A stretch of DNA of 64,000 nt. Origin: Dryomyza anilis (Eukaryota; Arthropoda; Insecta; Diptera; Dryomyzidae). The stretch spans positions 11,800,501 through 11,864,500 of the forward strand of contig OX638133.1 in the NCBI GenBank assembly GCA_951804985.1. The letters run 5' to 3'. Shown here piece after piece: positions 22,059 to 34,104 of the stretch (the first letter of the stretch is position 1; the number at the start of each line of letters is the position of its first letter). A program made the position numbers and the translations under genes. Under the pieces are notes generated by a model. The model did no database searches. It was not told the DNA's origin and saw only the letters and a program-made list of their open reading frames with translations.

Positions 22059-23600
22059 TAAGGCCCGGTTTCACAGTGCGCACTTAAGTAAAATTTCCCA
22101 GCAGATTTTATCGCAAGTTGTTCAAAAAGAACGACTTCTAGAACTACATTTATTTGGAATGCAAAGATAAAAAGTCGTTCCACGTTCGCTTCTAGTGATA
22201 TGTTTTAGGAATCACTTTATATTCGAGAGTTCTAAAGAGTACACAATTTATCGGTTGAATATGGAAATATGAGAAATAATCGAACAATGTTCTGTATCTC
22301 CATCCAATTCAACAGCAATCTGTTCTAGAATAACTTCTCACCTGGTACTGACGGCACAGCAACGAGAACAACTTAACATTGGGTTCCGATAAAAAGTCAT
22401 TCTACGTTCGCTTCTAGCGGAACGTATACGAGAAGCGAATACAGTTTTTGAGCATCTAATGAGAGCGTAAAAGCAAACGGGGATAAAAATCGCTCCACGT
22501 TCGTTTCTTTTAGAATGTAATTGAGAATATACAAAATGTTTCAAACCTCTTTGAAATATTTTATTAAAAAAAAATAAAGTTAGCTGCGTGTTCTAAATCA
22601 ACTGTTCAATTAAAAACATGTGTGTCATAGCCCAACTAGAACAAAATACGAAATGTTATCTTTGCGACTAACGTTTTTCAGGTGACTTAAAGGTTCTTAC
22701 AAAAGTTATCTGATATATCTAATATCAGAAAGGTAACTTTTTAAAGTAAACAAATCGGGATAATACCCACATAGTGGCACCTCTGAACTTCAAAGTTGGC
22801 ATTCGTATTTGCACAAAATCGGGGCTATGAAATTGAAAATGTTCGTGGGCAGTTACTTACTGCAGGCGTCATTCTACCGTACGAGGAGGTGTCTCAATGA
22901 CTGTGGCAGTGACAAACAGTGCAAATAAAAATGCATTTAAATTTAAAACATAGCTTTTGGTTTTTCATTATTATTGTCTATTTTTATATTTATTTGATAT
23001 GTATTAGTTTGTCATTTGATTATTTCCATCAATTTTTGGAAAAAAAATAATCGAATGACAACCTAATACATTGATTGTTGTCATATTTTACATGTGTATT
23101 TGTAGTTAAAAGGGTTAACTAAAAGCTCTATTTAAGCTATCTTATCGGCTGTCTATAGGACGACTTTCTGATGATGCCTTTTAATAGTTGACTTAAACAT
23201 AACTTTTTAGTTATCTTTTCGAGAGCTAAAAGTCAACAAAGAGGCGGACATACGTAAGTCTTTCCGATATCTGTTTGATCACTTTTACGACAACATTCGG
23301 ATATCGTTAACTTTTTAAAGTTAGCATAAAATTAGGTTTTGGGCATCGTTTGTCTGGTTGGGTAGTGTCGATGGCTCTGATGGTTGGTGAGCAGGAAGTC
23401 CATATAATGGCTGGAGAATATCAACCTCAAAAATATAATAAGTTCAGGAGCAAAAATGTCCATGAAAATATTTATTTTTTTAATATACATTAAAGTTTAA
23501 ATATTCCTGATTTGTACTGTGAAACGATTTTTCACACTTAAGTAAAAAAATCGAATCGGAAAAATCGACACTTAAGTGTGCACTGTGATACCGGGCCTAA
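22059..23600. mobile_element. Non-autonomous DNA transposon with long terminal inverted repeats
   Basis: The left end CTAAGGCCCGGTTTCACAGT and the right end, read in reverse complement (CTTAGGCCCGGTATCACAGT), match over about 30 bases, continuing into GC(G/A)CACTTAAGT. The element is about 1.54 kb. Inside, a phrase ending CACGTTCGCTTCTAG or a near form recurs three times between 22150 and 22510. No transposase ORF is present. The family is not identified. Confidence 0.8.
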
Positions 23601-24007
23601 GTTCTATGTCTGATTTCTATATAAACACTGTAGCAAATGAAATGATGTTTGGAATAAATAGTTGACTTTGAAATCATTATAAAATGTGGCAAAGGAAATG
23701 TCCCCTTTGGAAATTTAGGAACAGCAAAAATAAATTTTATCGAATTATTATTTCAATACGATTTTGACGGAAAATTATATAATGCCGTATAGTTTAAAGT
23801 TTTAACGTAATACAATTAGAAAATGTCATTTGATTTACTTGTGAACCTGAATTTAAAATGAAGCCGGGGTATTCCTATTCAAAAAAAAACATAACGATAA
23901 AAATGTCGTCTATGATAAAATATAAATTAAAATTTTCGGAATGAAAATTACTACAATACTATCTAAAAGCGATTTTTAAAATTTTCAATATTAGGAACAT
24001 GACCGAG

Positions 24008-24216
24008 TTCCGGCTTTCGATCGAATTTCATATAAATTGTACGCAACAATTTCAATTCGATGTCATAAAACAAAAAATTAATTTTCATACAAATTCAAAT
24101 GGTTCAAGTCAAAGTAAACGAATTGAATTCATTTGAAAACAAATTTTTGTACTGAAACATCGAATTCAAAACCGTTTGTTTACTAGTTTTATATGAAATT
24201 TGATCGAAATACGGAA
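24008..24216. mobile_element. Short MITE with about 29-bp inverted ends
   Basis: It begins TTCCGGCTTTCGATCGAATT and ends, in reverse complement, TTCCGTATTTCGATCAAATT; both arms continue TCATATAAA. It is about 209 bp and has no coding content. Confidence 0.7.
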
Positions 24217-24867
24217 TATGATCGTTTGCTGCAAGGTGTATTAATACACCTTCGTTGCTGTAATAAATCAATATTTTTTAGTGTTTCAAATAAATATTTT
24301 TCGTTTATATGCTGAATTTTTACAGTTTAATGGAAACTTAAAAAAAGTCATAATTAAATATAAGCTCCATGTTAATTTTGACTATAGTTACGAACCCATG
24401 CACAATATCATTCCTTTTCATTCATTTTATGTTTTGAGAGAGGGATTCTTGCTTCCTTTTACCTTCTCATTGTATCATGTTACGAACCAATATAATAGGG
24501 ATGCACTTTAAATAGTTATTTTAATATTTTATGAAATAGAAATGTTTCAGTATTTCTGAGACCTTATTTAATTGCCAAACACTAATACGAGGTAGAATAA
24601 TTTCGGAATTTTTAGTATTGATTTTTCAGGATTCGAAGCGTTACCAGAACATGAAAAACTAAAAACATACAAAACATAATTCCGATTATTTGAATGTTTT
24701 TATTATGGTTGTGTAACAATCGACAGTATATCAATATATATTAAGTCCGGAATATTGCTATATTCCGTATCTCCTACTAAATGTTCTGCTCTCCAATTAA
24801 ATACACTCCTGCTGCTGCAACATCATCTTCAACATCAACTCACTTTGAACGTGTGATGCTGCTGTCA

Positions 24868-25357
24868 CTAATGTTCATAGCCCTCGGGAAGTGCGTTGGT
24901 GTGTGGGTTATGGAACAGACTCTTGGTGCCATCGCCCCATGGGAAACGCTTCTCGCGTCTACGCAAGTATTCGTACTTGATGAACTCTGCGCGTGGTTTA
25001 TCGTGTTCCTCCTGATGCTTCAGATAGGCATTCAACATGCAGAGGCCGACAGCGGGTACGGCAACCAGGAAGCTCAAGCGTTTCCATACTTTGTAGCCAC
25101 CTGCAAGTAATGAAAAATGTATTTAATAAATTTGTATTTCTGCATTATTGTGAAGTGAATTTATTCCTGCACTTGCGGAGACATTACATAACCTCCTTAA
25201 CCTTACAAATTGATTTTTTGATTAGTTTCATTTAAAATATTTGCAATTTTTATTTACCAGAGTGTTCGCCAGCGGTTGCAGCAGTTCCTGGCGAGGAGTT
25301 CTTAACGGAGGCAGTCGCCAATTGGCGACGAATTGCATGCGACAGTGCAGCAGACAT
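24868..25357 (-). CDS. levy: Cytochrome c oxidase subunit 6A (COX6A)
   Basis: Nuclear-encoded structural subunit of respiratory complex IV in the mitochondrial inner membrane. Exon 1 is 25357-25258 and exon 2 is 25100-24868 on the minus strand (phase 1 junction, GT-AG), giving 110 residues, the normal size. The N terminus is a mitochondrial presequence ([20 protein letters not shown]). Then comes [20 protein letters not shown] with the single membrane helix, and the family C terminus [49 protein letters not shown]. The product is known in Drosophila as levy. Nothing in the sequence is unusual. Confidence 0.95.
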
Positions 25358-26400
25358 TTTTCACTAGGATTTCCTGATGAGAAATGAAAATTTTTCTTTC
25401 TACAAATATTTGATGCTATAACTTGGTTTGACGTTTAGCCAGTTTTGACAGTTTGCTATAATTGAAATTTTTAGCGATTGTAGCGCTAAAAATTGTATCA
25501 GCGGTGAGTTTTGGAAAAGTGTTGTGATTTTTATTTACTTCTCATGTTTTTGTTATAATCGTGTATTTAGCAAATACTCACACACTGTTTTTTGTCAAAG
25601 CAAATACACGAACCTAAAAACGATAAATTTAAACACAGCCCTTAATTCTTTATTCTATGCAGCCCTGTAACAATTTGCAGCGCGTGGCACGACGCTGGCA
25701 GCGCGAGGCACGGGCGAGTTTTTTTTTGTTTGAAAAAAAAAAATTGTTTTAAGTGTCAAGTGTCCAATTTGTACGCAGAAATAAATAAAAATGTAAAAAA
25801 TGTTGGTGCGGAGGATTTTTCATTTTGTTTTTCTAAATAATTTTGAATTTCAGATTAACAACTAAACTAATAATTAACATCTTCATCTTTTACATTTAAA
25901 AATTAATTAAATCCATAAAATTTTAAACATTTCCAATATAGAAGATCTACGCAAGAATTCTAAAAATTCTGCTCTATGAATATACTAGGATCCGCGATAT
26001 AAATCGTTCCTTCCAGGTTCCAGGAGACACAATATCGGCTGCCGACAGCGTGTTCAAGTAAACAACTATGCTACGCAAGATATGGCCAAGGATTTGTTTA
26101 AATAGTTTTTGTTGGACATTGGAATGCATGTGGAGTTGCAAAACTAGGTACTTTTATTGACAATTGACAAATTTCGTATTAACTTGTTAAAAATATGTAA
26201 AAAAAAATTCAAATGATTCACAAAAAAATTATAGTTTTTATGAATTTATTAAATATTTAATTTATTTATCCATAAAGTACTAAAGAACGCTTTTATAAAT
26301 TTATGTATGGCAATGAATGAATTCATAACATTGATGAATTTATAAAATTATTTATTTATAATATAAAATAGTATAAAGATTCCAAATTCCAAAGATACTG
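25358..26400. other. levy upstream region and spacer
   Basis: Contains the levy 5' region. At 25635-25680 is a phrase (ACACAGCCCTTAA ... ATGCAGCCCTGTAACAATTT) repeated at 36678-36730 just upstream of Nup50. The rest is AT-rich without genes. Confidence 0.5.
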
Positions 26401-26402
26401 CC

Positions 26403-26477
26403 GCGGTATAGAAAAATGTTTCATTGAAAAGATGTTGTTAGCTTGAACCGAGGACCTTTCGGCTCGCAGTACAACGT
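26403..26477 (-). mobile_element. Truncated SINE copy
   Basis: Matches part of the tRNA-derived SINE at 38728-39000: GCGGTATAGAAAAATGTTTC, AAAGATGTTGTTAGC, then CTTGAACCGAGGACCTTTCG. A short segment (CCCAGTCCATG in the longer copy) is missing and both ends are lost. Confidence 0.65.
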
Positions 26478-26499
26478 TAATGGGATAATTACAAAATTG

Positions 26500-26640
26500 C
26501 AAGGATTGAAACCTAAACGAATAACGGTTTCGATTTCGGTTTCGGTTTTTTCCGCGTTTCGGTTACGGTTTAAAGTTTTTATAACGAAACGGTTTCGGTA
26601 TACCGGTTCCAAGTTACGGTTTCGGTTTTTGTATAAAATT
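26500..26640. repeat. CGGTTTCGGTTT-rich dispersed repeat, partial copy
   Basis: Dense GGTTTCGGTTT motifs starting from GGATTGAAACC. The same composition and start are seen at 30040-30200 (opposite orientation) and 35336-35500. Confidence 0.6.
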
Positions 26641-27242
26641 TATTTTTTTCCCTATTTTTCTAATAATTTAACATTGTTTATATGGTGCTACGTTATGTTC
26701 AAATTTTGATATTGGAGTAAAGTGGGAAACGTAATTTAAACAAAGTTTGTTTTATTTTAGTAAAAAAATTGTGTTATATGAATTATTAAATTGATTTCGC
26801 CAAGAAAAAAAAAAGTAAATTTCGTGACCAAAAAAAATTTTAATTAATTTATTTATGTCAATTAATTGACATGTTTTGACAGAAAATCTATTACAATATC
26901 AGTGCAACCGAAAGTTAAATAATTTGTGTTGGTGAAAACGAAAATATTTAACGGAAACTTTATTCTGAAAGTGAACAAACGTGAACAAACGTACAGATAA
27001 ATTTTAACGTAACCGAACATTGTGAAAACGGCCCTAATTGTATTTAAGTAACTTATTTTCCATATTTTCAATTTCTTCAACAAAAAATAAATTATTTTAT
27101 TAACAAAAGAAAAAAAAATAAATAAAATCCAATAACATAAAAATGTGAATTATATTTTAACAAGAATTGACTAATAAAAAATAATTGTATAAATGAAGTG
27201 ATGTTGACGAGGCAATTCAAAATCTCAAGGCCATAATAAAAT

Positions 27243-27460
27243 AAACGAAAAGTCACCAAATACATTTTCAAAATGCTAAATATTTTTTACAAACATCTTT
27301 ATGTATCTGTCAATTTTTAATCGATGATCTCCATTTTTTTTACCACATGATAAAAAAATGTAAATCTATCAATCGATATTTCAACTTTAAAAATGCATCA
27401 ATTACTTTTTATAATATTAATCAATCAACAATTTCGAAAATTAAGTTTTTCATAAAAATG
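27243..27460. mobile_element. MITE-like repeat, shared with 55.87-56.09 kb
   Basis: It begins near TCACCAAATACATTTTC and ends near GTTTTTCATAAAAATG. The reverse complement of nearly the whole segment (including ATGTATCTGTCAATTTT and AAAATGCATCAATTACTTTT) occurs in an intron of the SMYD4-like gene. It is non-coding. Confidence 0.7.
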
Positions 27461-27466
27461 TGTGTG

Positions 27467-28086
27467 GTTACCATTCAAAGTGATATATAGGTCACCAGGG
27501 TATACGAATCCTGAAAATAACTACAAACATTCAATCGCTGAAGAATTTCCATTCATTTGATACCCATATTTACAAATGGGTAGGTGTACCGAATTTCGAT
27601 TTTTTTTTTAATGAACCACAGGTCTTTTCGACGGAAAACATTATTATCACGTACTTGAGCATGATGTCAATATATATTTGACCAAAAAAGTTTACCTAAG
27701 CACGTATACATAAAAATTGATCTTTATATGTACATTTTATATGAGGTATTTGAACATAAGTGGTCGGATCATAGGTCACAATGAACCGATCTCGCCAATT
27801 TTTTCGCACATACAGCGTAGGTATATTAGTAATCAAAGTTATAAGTTTCATTTATCTAGCTCTTCAATTTTAAAAGTAGTAGGGATTTCAACAGACAGAC
27901 AGACGGACAGACAGACGGACAGACAGACAGACAGACAGACGGACAGACGGACATCGCTAAATCGACTCAGGAGGTCATGCTGATCAAGAATATATATACT
28001 TTTCCATACCGGAGATGCTTCCTTCTGGGTGTTACAAACGGCGTACCAAACTGAATATACCCTTTCACTCTTAGTGTAGGGTATAA
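27467..28086 (-). mobile_element. mini-me-type repeat, copy B
   Basis: Opposite orientation to the copy at 5.3 kb. It has GACAGACAGACGG (the GTCY run reversed), then GACATCGCTAAATCGACTCA, the TTGATCAAGAATATATA core and CACTCTTAGTGTAGGGTATA at the end. It is almost identical to copy C, 790 bp downstream, so the two arose by tandem duplication. Confidence 0.8.
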
Positions 28087-28256
28087 TAATAATGTGCATA
28101 TGCAAAATCGATGTACGAACTTACGTAGCGAAGAAAAGAGAAACCAGTTGGGAAGGTTAGATCACATGGGAAATTTTAAAGTAGGTGTAATTATGATAGT
28201 TAGGATTATCAAAATTATAGTCGGTCTAAGCCGACTATAAATACCCTACACATATG

Positions 28257-28872
28257 TGTGGTTACCATTCAAAGTGATATATAGGTCACCAGGGTATACG
28301 AATCCTGAAAATAACTACAAACATTCAATCGCTGAAGAATTTCGATTCATTTGATACCCATATTTACAAATGGGTAGGTGTACCGAATTTCGATTTTTTT
28401 TTTAATGAACCACAGGTCTTTTCGACGGAAAACATTATTATCACGTACTTGAGCATGATGTCAATATATATTTGACCGAAAAAGTTTACCTAAGCACGTA
28501 TACATAAAAATTGATCTTTATATGTACATTTTATATGAGGTATTTGAACATAAGTGGTCGGATCATAGGTCACAATGAACCGATCTCGCCAATTTTTTCG
28601 CACATACAGCGTAGGTATATTAGTAATCAAAGTTATAAGTTTCATTTATCTAGCTCTTCAATTTTAAAAGTAGTAGGGATTTCAACAGACAGACAGACGG
28701 ACAGACAGACGGACAGACAGACAGACGGACAGACGGACATCGCTAAATCGACTCAGGAGGTCATGCTGATCAAGAATATATATACTTTTCCATACCGGAG
28801 ATGCTTCCTTCTGGGTGTTACAAACGGCGTACCAAACTGAATATACCCTTTCACTCTTAGTGTAGGGTATAA
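28257..28872 (-). mobile_element. mini-me-type repeat, copy C
   Basis: Tandem duplicate of copy B (offset 790 bp), starting at GTGTGGTTACCATTCAAAGT and ending at TAGTGTAGGGTATA. Differences are few, apart from a shorter GACAGACGG array. A palindromic AGTCGGTCTAAGCCGACT precedes it at about 28220. Confidence 0.8.
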
Positions 28873-29225
28873 AAACATTGTTTTGTCTATTTTATCTTTT
28901 TGAAGCGACTTTTGAAGCACTTTTAAAGCTATTTACCGCTTCAAAAGTGCTTCACAGGCCTTATTTTTAAGATGCTTATATTCTTTAGAATTGACAAAAA
29001 AACAAAAAAAAAACACATCTTCATTAATGTTCACGTCATAAATATTTTGAACGCTTTCCATTGTTACTTGTTGTTCAATATTTAGTAATATCATGAATTC
29101 TTTTGTATATCATTATTACCTTAAAAACATAATAAATACATTAAAATCATAAAAAACGCAAGTCTTCCTTTTCTTGCAGTCTTAGTCTTGCACTTGCTAT
29201 TGTTATTTTTCTTGCAAAATCTCGA

Positions 29226-29290
29226 TCTTGTTCTCGCTTTTGTTCTTGCAAAAAAAAAATGCAAGAACAAGATGCCAGAACAAGAAATTT
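29226..29290. repeat. Small inverted repeat (hairpin)
   Basis: TCTTGTTCTCGCTTTTGTTC / TTGCA, then a run of A, then TGCAAGAACAAGATGCCAGA / ACAAGA. The arms are imperfectly complementary over about 25 bases. No gene association is visible. Confidence 0.6.
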
Positions 29291-29648
29291 TCAATCATCA
29301 CTAATGTAAACAAATATCTGCCTTATACTTGAAATGTTTAAACTTGTCGAATTTGTACTTCATTTTTCGTATTTCCTTACATAGTTACTGAGATGTTAAT
29401 AATTTGAAATTTTTTTTTTAATTTTTTCTTGCATTACCATTGTTTTATTTATGTCCGAAATTGAGTTGTTTTGAAAAATCACTCAAAAATCAATTAAAAG
29501 ACTTATAAATGGTATTTTATTGAATAGATCCTTTAAAAGAATTTTAAAAATATTCAATGAACTTTTCAAAACTTTTCCCACTTTACCTCAAGGTCCCCTA
29601 TATATTTTACTAATAAAATAAAAACAAACAATATCAGCTGTGTTTTTT

Positions 29649-29782
29649 TCATAATTTAAATTTGAGCCGGAACAAATTTTTTACGCAAAACAAAAACAAT
29701 TTGTGCTCGATAAATCTATCTAGCTCAAATTTGTTTTTGTTTTGCGTATAAAATTTGTTCCGGCTCAAATTTAAATTATGAA
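29649..29782. repeat. Near-perfect palindrome with about 57-bp arms
   Basis: Left arm starts TCATAATTTAAATTTGAGCC and the right arm ends GGCTCAAATTTAAATTATGA. Both contain GGAACAAATTTT and ACGCAAAACAAAAACAA. The loop is about 20 bp. It abuts the 29780-30200 repeat copy and may be its terminal structure. Confidence 0.8.
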
Positions 29783-30215
29783 GAAAACGCAGCTATTATT
29801 AAAATTTGAATCATTTTTTAACATAAAAATTGAGCTTGGAGTTGCTGGTGTTTTGTTGTTAATTCGATTAATGAAACGAAAAACAAATTTTAGACCAAAT
29901 ACGGTTGTTTTGGAAATATCGTTCTCAAAAAAACAACATGTGAATTTTTGTACAACCATAAATGTTTATTTTCTCAAAATTTTATTAAATGACATTTTAC
30001 TTAAAATCTATATAAAATAAAACATGTTTTTCTGTTTCTTTTTATTCTTTTTTAAAAACCGTTTTAAACCGGTATAAAACCGAAACCGTTTATATCAGTT
30101 TTGGATATCGGTTTATTTCTGATTTTCGAATAAAGGTTACGGTTTCGGTTTTAAAAATGAAACGGTTTTAAACGGATATCGGTTACGGTTTCAATCCTTG
30201 CAAAATTGTTAGCAT
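29783..30215. repeat. CCGAAACCG dispersed repeat, copy 1
   Basis: The ORF-like stretch 29783-30000 followed by the ACCG-rich end (30050-30200, up to GGTTTCAATCCTTG) is repeated in reverse orientation at 35336-35715. This includes ATGTGAATTNTTGTAC-type and CAAATACGGTTGTTTTGGAA-type segments. The translated frames have no family resemblance. Confidence 0.7.
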
Positions 30216-30511
30216 TTTGATTTCAGTTTCGAACACGATTTTATGATTTTTATAATAATTTCGGTTTTAAAGGTAAACAATTCCGAACACATGTCGATTT
30301 ATGTTTCAATCCCTGCTCGAGATTAAGATGAATGAAAAATTAGTTATATTAAAAATAAAAGTTTTACATACACATGGATATGAATGTCGACGATGAGTGT
30401 GAGTGAGCATTTGGCTGTTCTAATAAACATTTTAAAAATTTGACATAACGTTGAGAACATTGCTAGTGGCAACAACTACTATTCGGACAGGTTTTAAAAT
30501 TTGTTTTTATT

Positions 30512-30645
30512 ATACCCTACACTAAGAGTGAAAGGGTATATTCAGTTTGGTACGCCGTTTGTAACACCCTGAAGAAAGCATCTCCGGTATGGAAATGTAT
30601 ATATATTCTTGATCAGCATGACCTTCCTGAGTCGATTTATCAAAA
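30512..30645 (+). mobile_element. mini-me-type repeat, truncated copy D
   Basis: It starts TATACCCTACACTAAGAGTG and runs through CATCTCCGGTATGGAAATG and the core TTCTTGATCAGCATGACC to GAGTCGATTTA, then stops before the GTCY array. Confidence 0.75.
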
Positions 30646-30649
30646 CTTG

Positions 30650-31290
30650 TAGAATTTAATCATAAATTTTTGATATTCTTTGAAAAATTTGTACATTCAT
30701 TAATATTATGGCATAATTCTGTTTATGAAAATCACAGGCAGACATCCTTGCATTTTTTGACTTTTTGCAGTGTTGCCAAATTAAGTTTTTGTATAAATTA
30801 ACGCACACATTGAAAGTTTTGCGTAAATTGCACCTATACATTAAAATAAATTGACAACTGCTTTGCACGTATTTAAAATTGTTCGACACAATCAAAGTTT
30901 CACAACACATTCAAACTTTGACTTTTAGCAATATATAGAAAATATCTGTTTTCTTGATTTTAAGCAAAATTCTTATATTTGGAATTCACATGATTTTTAA
31001 GTAATGCATGTGCCATGATAATTTAATGTTTTGAATTATGAAAACTATCTTTTAAATAAATTCCAAAAAAACTTTAAATTCAATTTCAAAGTTTTAATAT
31101 TTCAAAGTTTTAATATTTATTTAAATTAAAAACAAAATATTCAAAACATAATATTATTTTATAATATTCTAAATATTTATAAATATCGTTAAAAATTAAA
31201 TCGAAATTAAAAATTAATTTTCAAAAATACAAATATATATATTTTTTTGTAAATAGCCCGTTTTTATTTTTGTTTTTGTATTTTTAAACG
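30650..31290. other. AT-rich spacer
   Basis: Very AT-rich sequence without recognisable genes or transposon ends. The minus-strand frame at 30656-30910 shows no domain. Confidence 0.5.
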
Positions 31291-31299
31291 AAAAGTTGT

Positions 31300-31520
31300 C
31301 TTTTTTTTGGTCCGGAAAAGACACATTTTATTTATAATTTTAATTTTCCTGAAAAGAAACAAAATTATTTTTTAAGTATATTTTTATAATTATAATTTTC
31401 CTGAAAAGAAAAGAAGTTATTTTGTATGTGTATTTATGTGTATCTCTTTTTATATATATATTTTGGTCCTGAAAAGAACCATTTTTATAATTTTAATTTT
31501 CCTGAAAAGAAAATAAGTTT
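31300..31520. repeat. Short degenerate tandem repeat (CCTGAAAAGAAA units)
   Basis: A TTATAATTTTAATTTTCCTGAAAAGAAA-like unit (split here: TTATAATTTTAATTTT then CCTGAAAAGAAA) recurs at about 60-bp spacing, with variant TCCGGAAAAG and TCCTGAAAAG boxes. There are about four or five units. Confidence 0.6.
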
Positions 31521-31743
31521 TTCGCATTTCCGCACCACACATGAGGTATGCGAATTGGTGCGTTACCGATTTGCTTTTGGTGTTCGGTTTCCCCAGGAGG
31601 CCTATTTTCACCATTAGTCTAAAAAAAAGTAAAGTTAATAATTCATATTTAAGTATTTAAAAATCCAAAAAAATGTAAAAATATAATATATAAAAGGTGA
31701 AACAAGAAGATGAAATGAACCAAATATAATGTAAAATACAAAA

Positions 31744-33171
31744 TTAATGTTTTACAGTTAAAATAATTGAATTTATTTCATTTAAAAATTCTATAACTAA
31801 ACGGTCGTTTGGTAAAGAGAAAATTCTATTAAGTAAATAATTTTTGTCCGACTCTTCTATAGTGCCTAATAAATGTAATTGCACGGTTCGGGAGCGACCA
31901 AACAATCTTTGAGCTACTATTACTTTTTCTATAATTTGAAGGTGTAAATTTTTGCCCAGCTTATCTTCTTGTTTCTCTAAGTATTCTACAATATTTTCAA
32001 TTAATTTAACCGCATAATCGGCTTGATTTGTATTGAACATATTCTTTTCAGTAGTATACCCAACTGGTTTAGTACTGCAGCCAGCAGTACACTTCTTTGG
32101 TGTACTGCTGGCAGCTGGTACCATCGATCGCAAGTCATCATCTTCTTTCTGATGCGATTCGGACACCGGCAACTTCACTTCAACATCTTCAGTCGTTGAG
32201 GAACTTGCTGAAGAAGACGTAGTATATCCATTCTGTGAAGAATCGGAACTTGATTCCATTTCCACATGTGAAGGATTATCAATTATCTTTGCAACAGTGT
32301 CAATTTTCTCAACTGACATTTTTGTTGAAGCATCTGGAGCCGCTGACGACGATTGCGCAACGTACGGAAGGATTTCGTGCGATCGCGGTTCCTCGTACAC
32401 AAACACGTCTTTCTTTTTTGGATCTTCCGTCTTGTGTTCTTCCCTCTGACATTCCTCCTTCTTCTGGTCGTCCTCATTTAGAGCGCCTAAATAAATGTCC
32501 ATCGCTGCGATTGCACCTCCCTTCTTCATCTTTGACCTCCTTGTCGGTCATTTTTTTCTTAAGGGAGGTGACCTGAAAAAGACCGGAATCGACGCTCCGC
32601 TTCGTTGGTTTTCTTAGGTTTAAAAACGCAAGCAACGGAGCAGAGAAAACCTGGTGAATTTTTTTTAGCAATATACTCAGCTTTTAATTTCTCGAACTGT
32701 GAGGTAGCCGCTAGTGGGGTGACGTTTAACAACCTGGCTACTTCCAAAAACAAACACCAACACCAAAAGTAGAAATTTTAAAATATCTATTCTGTGTGCA
32801 AAGCAGTCATGGGAAATAGAAAACCATCGAGGAGTACTTTTAATGCACTCCTCGAGGACACGGGTTCGAATATTTTGTAATTCTGGATTTTTATTAAAGA
32901 CCATTGCAACAAATATGCATATGTCGCAAAGAAATTTTGAAAAAGTAATCAGAAGGATTCTGTAAACAAAGTCTAGATTCGGAAAAATTTTAATTCTAAT
33001 TAAATTTTCTGAACTTAAAGAGAGATTCTGACCTTCTTTAATCATGTATGTGTTACAATTTTGGCAATCTATTTTGCGGAATATTGTTTTCAATATAGCA
33101 TAACCTAAGACATATCTTTGTACGTTGATGGTCACATCTACCTGGTCCGTACTGTCAACCATAGGATGCAA
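31744..33171 (-). pseudogene. Decayed ORF cluster, possible DNA-transposon-derived gene
   Basis: Three minus-strand frames follow one another. (a) 33171-32677 has VLGYAILKTIFRKIDCQNC and, later, a helical segment with SHDCFAHRIDILKFLL. That layout (GY..xK..CxxC, then a C-terminal EH/HR helix) resembles the end of P-element/THAP9-like transposases. (b) About 32753-32662 reads VARLLNVTPLAATSQFEKLKAEYIAKK, like the end of a MADF or trihelix Myb-type DNA-binding domain, with a possible GT donor after SPG. (c) 32529-31744 (261 codons) is Ser/Glu/Asp/Lys-rich and ends in an amphipathic helical region (NQADYAVKLIENIVEYLEKQ). Frames b and c cannot be joined without a frame change, so I treat the locus as broken. 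The function is unknown, and I am unsure the parts belong to one gene. Confidence 0.4.
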
Positions 33172-33388
33172 TTGTCATACCATAAGACAATTTAAAAAAA
33201 ACAAAAAAAAAAAACATAAAATGTGCTGTTTGTAATACTTTTTTTAAAATTTAATTTATCCTCTATCATAAATGATTACATTTTAATGATGTCTATAGTT
33301 TTAACCATAATATAAAATTAAATGAAAATATTCCTTAACTATTTCACAAAAGTAATATTTATTTCATATCATTGTCTATTTATTTATA

Positions 33389-33606
33389 CACCCAGAAAAA
33401 ATACTATACAAATAATGGTTTTTTACTATTAAAAATAGTCAATAGGATACATTTTTTTTTAATCGGAAAATACCATTAAGTACTAGAAAATACTATGACA
33501 TTGCCATTGAGTTTATATGAATAGATTTATTTTTTGTATACTATTAAATCAATAATTGTCATATTGATCAATTTTAATGGGATTTGAGGGAATATTTTTC
33601 TGGGTG
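33389..33606. mobile_element. MITE family 2 (CACCCAG ends), copy 1
   Basis: 218 bp bounded by CACCCAGAAAAAAT and TTTTTCTGGGTG, directly inside a TA duplication (33387-33388 and 33607-33608). The internal sequence (ACTATTAAAAATAGT, TAGAAAATACTATGACATTG) is shared in reverse with the copy at 34.85 kb. Confidence 0.85.
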
Positions 33607-34104
33607 TATCACAAAAAAAATGTATTTTAAAAATTTTGTTTGAAAATGAAATTTTAATTTTGATTATCAATTTTTCAAAGTAATTATATTATGTTAAGCT
33701 TCACAATAATTATAATGTTTTGGATTTTTTGTTTTAAATTCAAAAAAAAATATTAAAACTTTAAATGTAAATATTGTATATTAAGTTTTTTTTAAATCAT
33801 TTTTTTTTTTATTATTCAAAACATTGAAATTATTACCATGACATAAATATTAAAATCATATAATTAAAAATCATATAAATGCGAAAAATACGTATTTTGC
33901 CAAAGATCAAGAAATCAGAGATTTTATATTTTTTGCTGAAAGTCAAAGTTTGCATGTGTTGCGAATATTTGAATGTGTTCAACTATTTTAAATATGTGCA
34001 ATGAAATTGACAATATTTATGAATGTATGGGTGCACTTTACACCAATATCTACATGTGTTAGTAAATTTCTACTTGTCAAAAAGGACAAAAGAAAAAAGC
34101 ATGG

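Noticed and set aside
24281..24511. 76-codon ORF upstream of levy
   Set aside because: AT-rich frame with no conserved motif or splice context.
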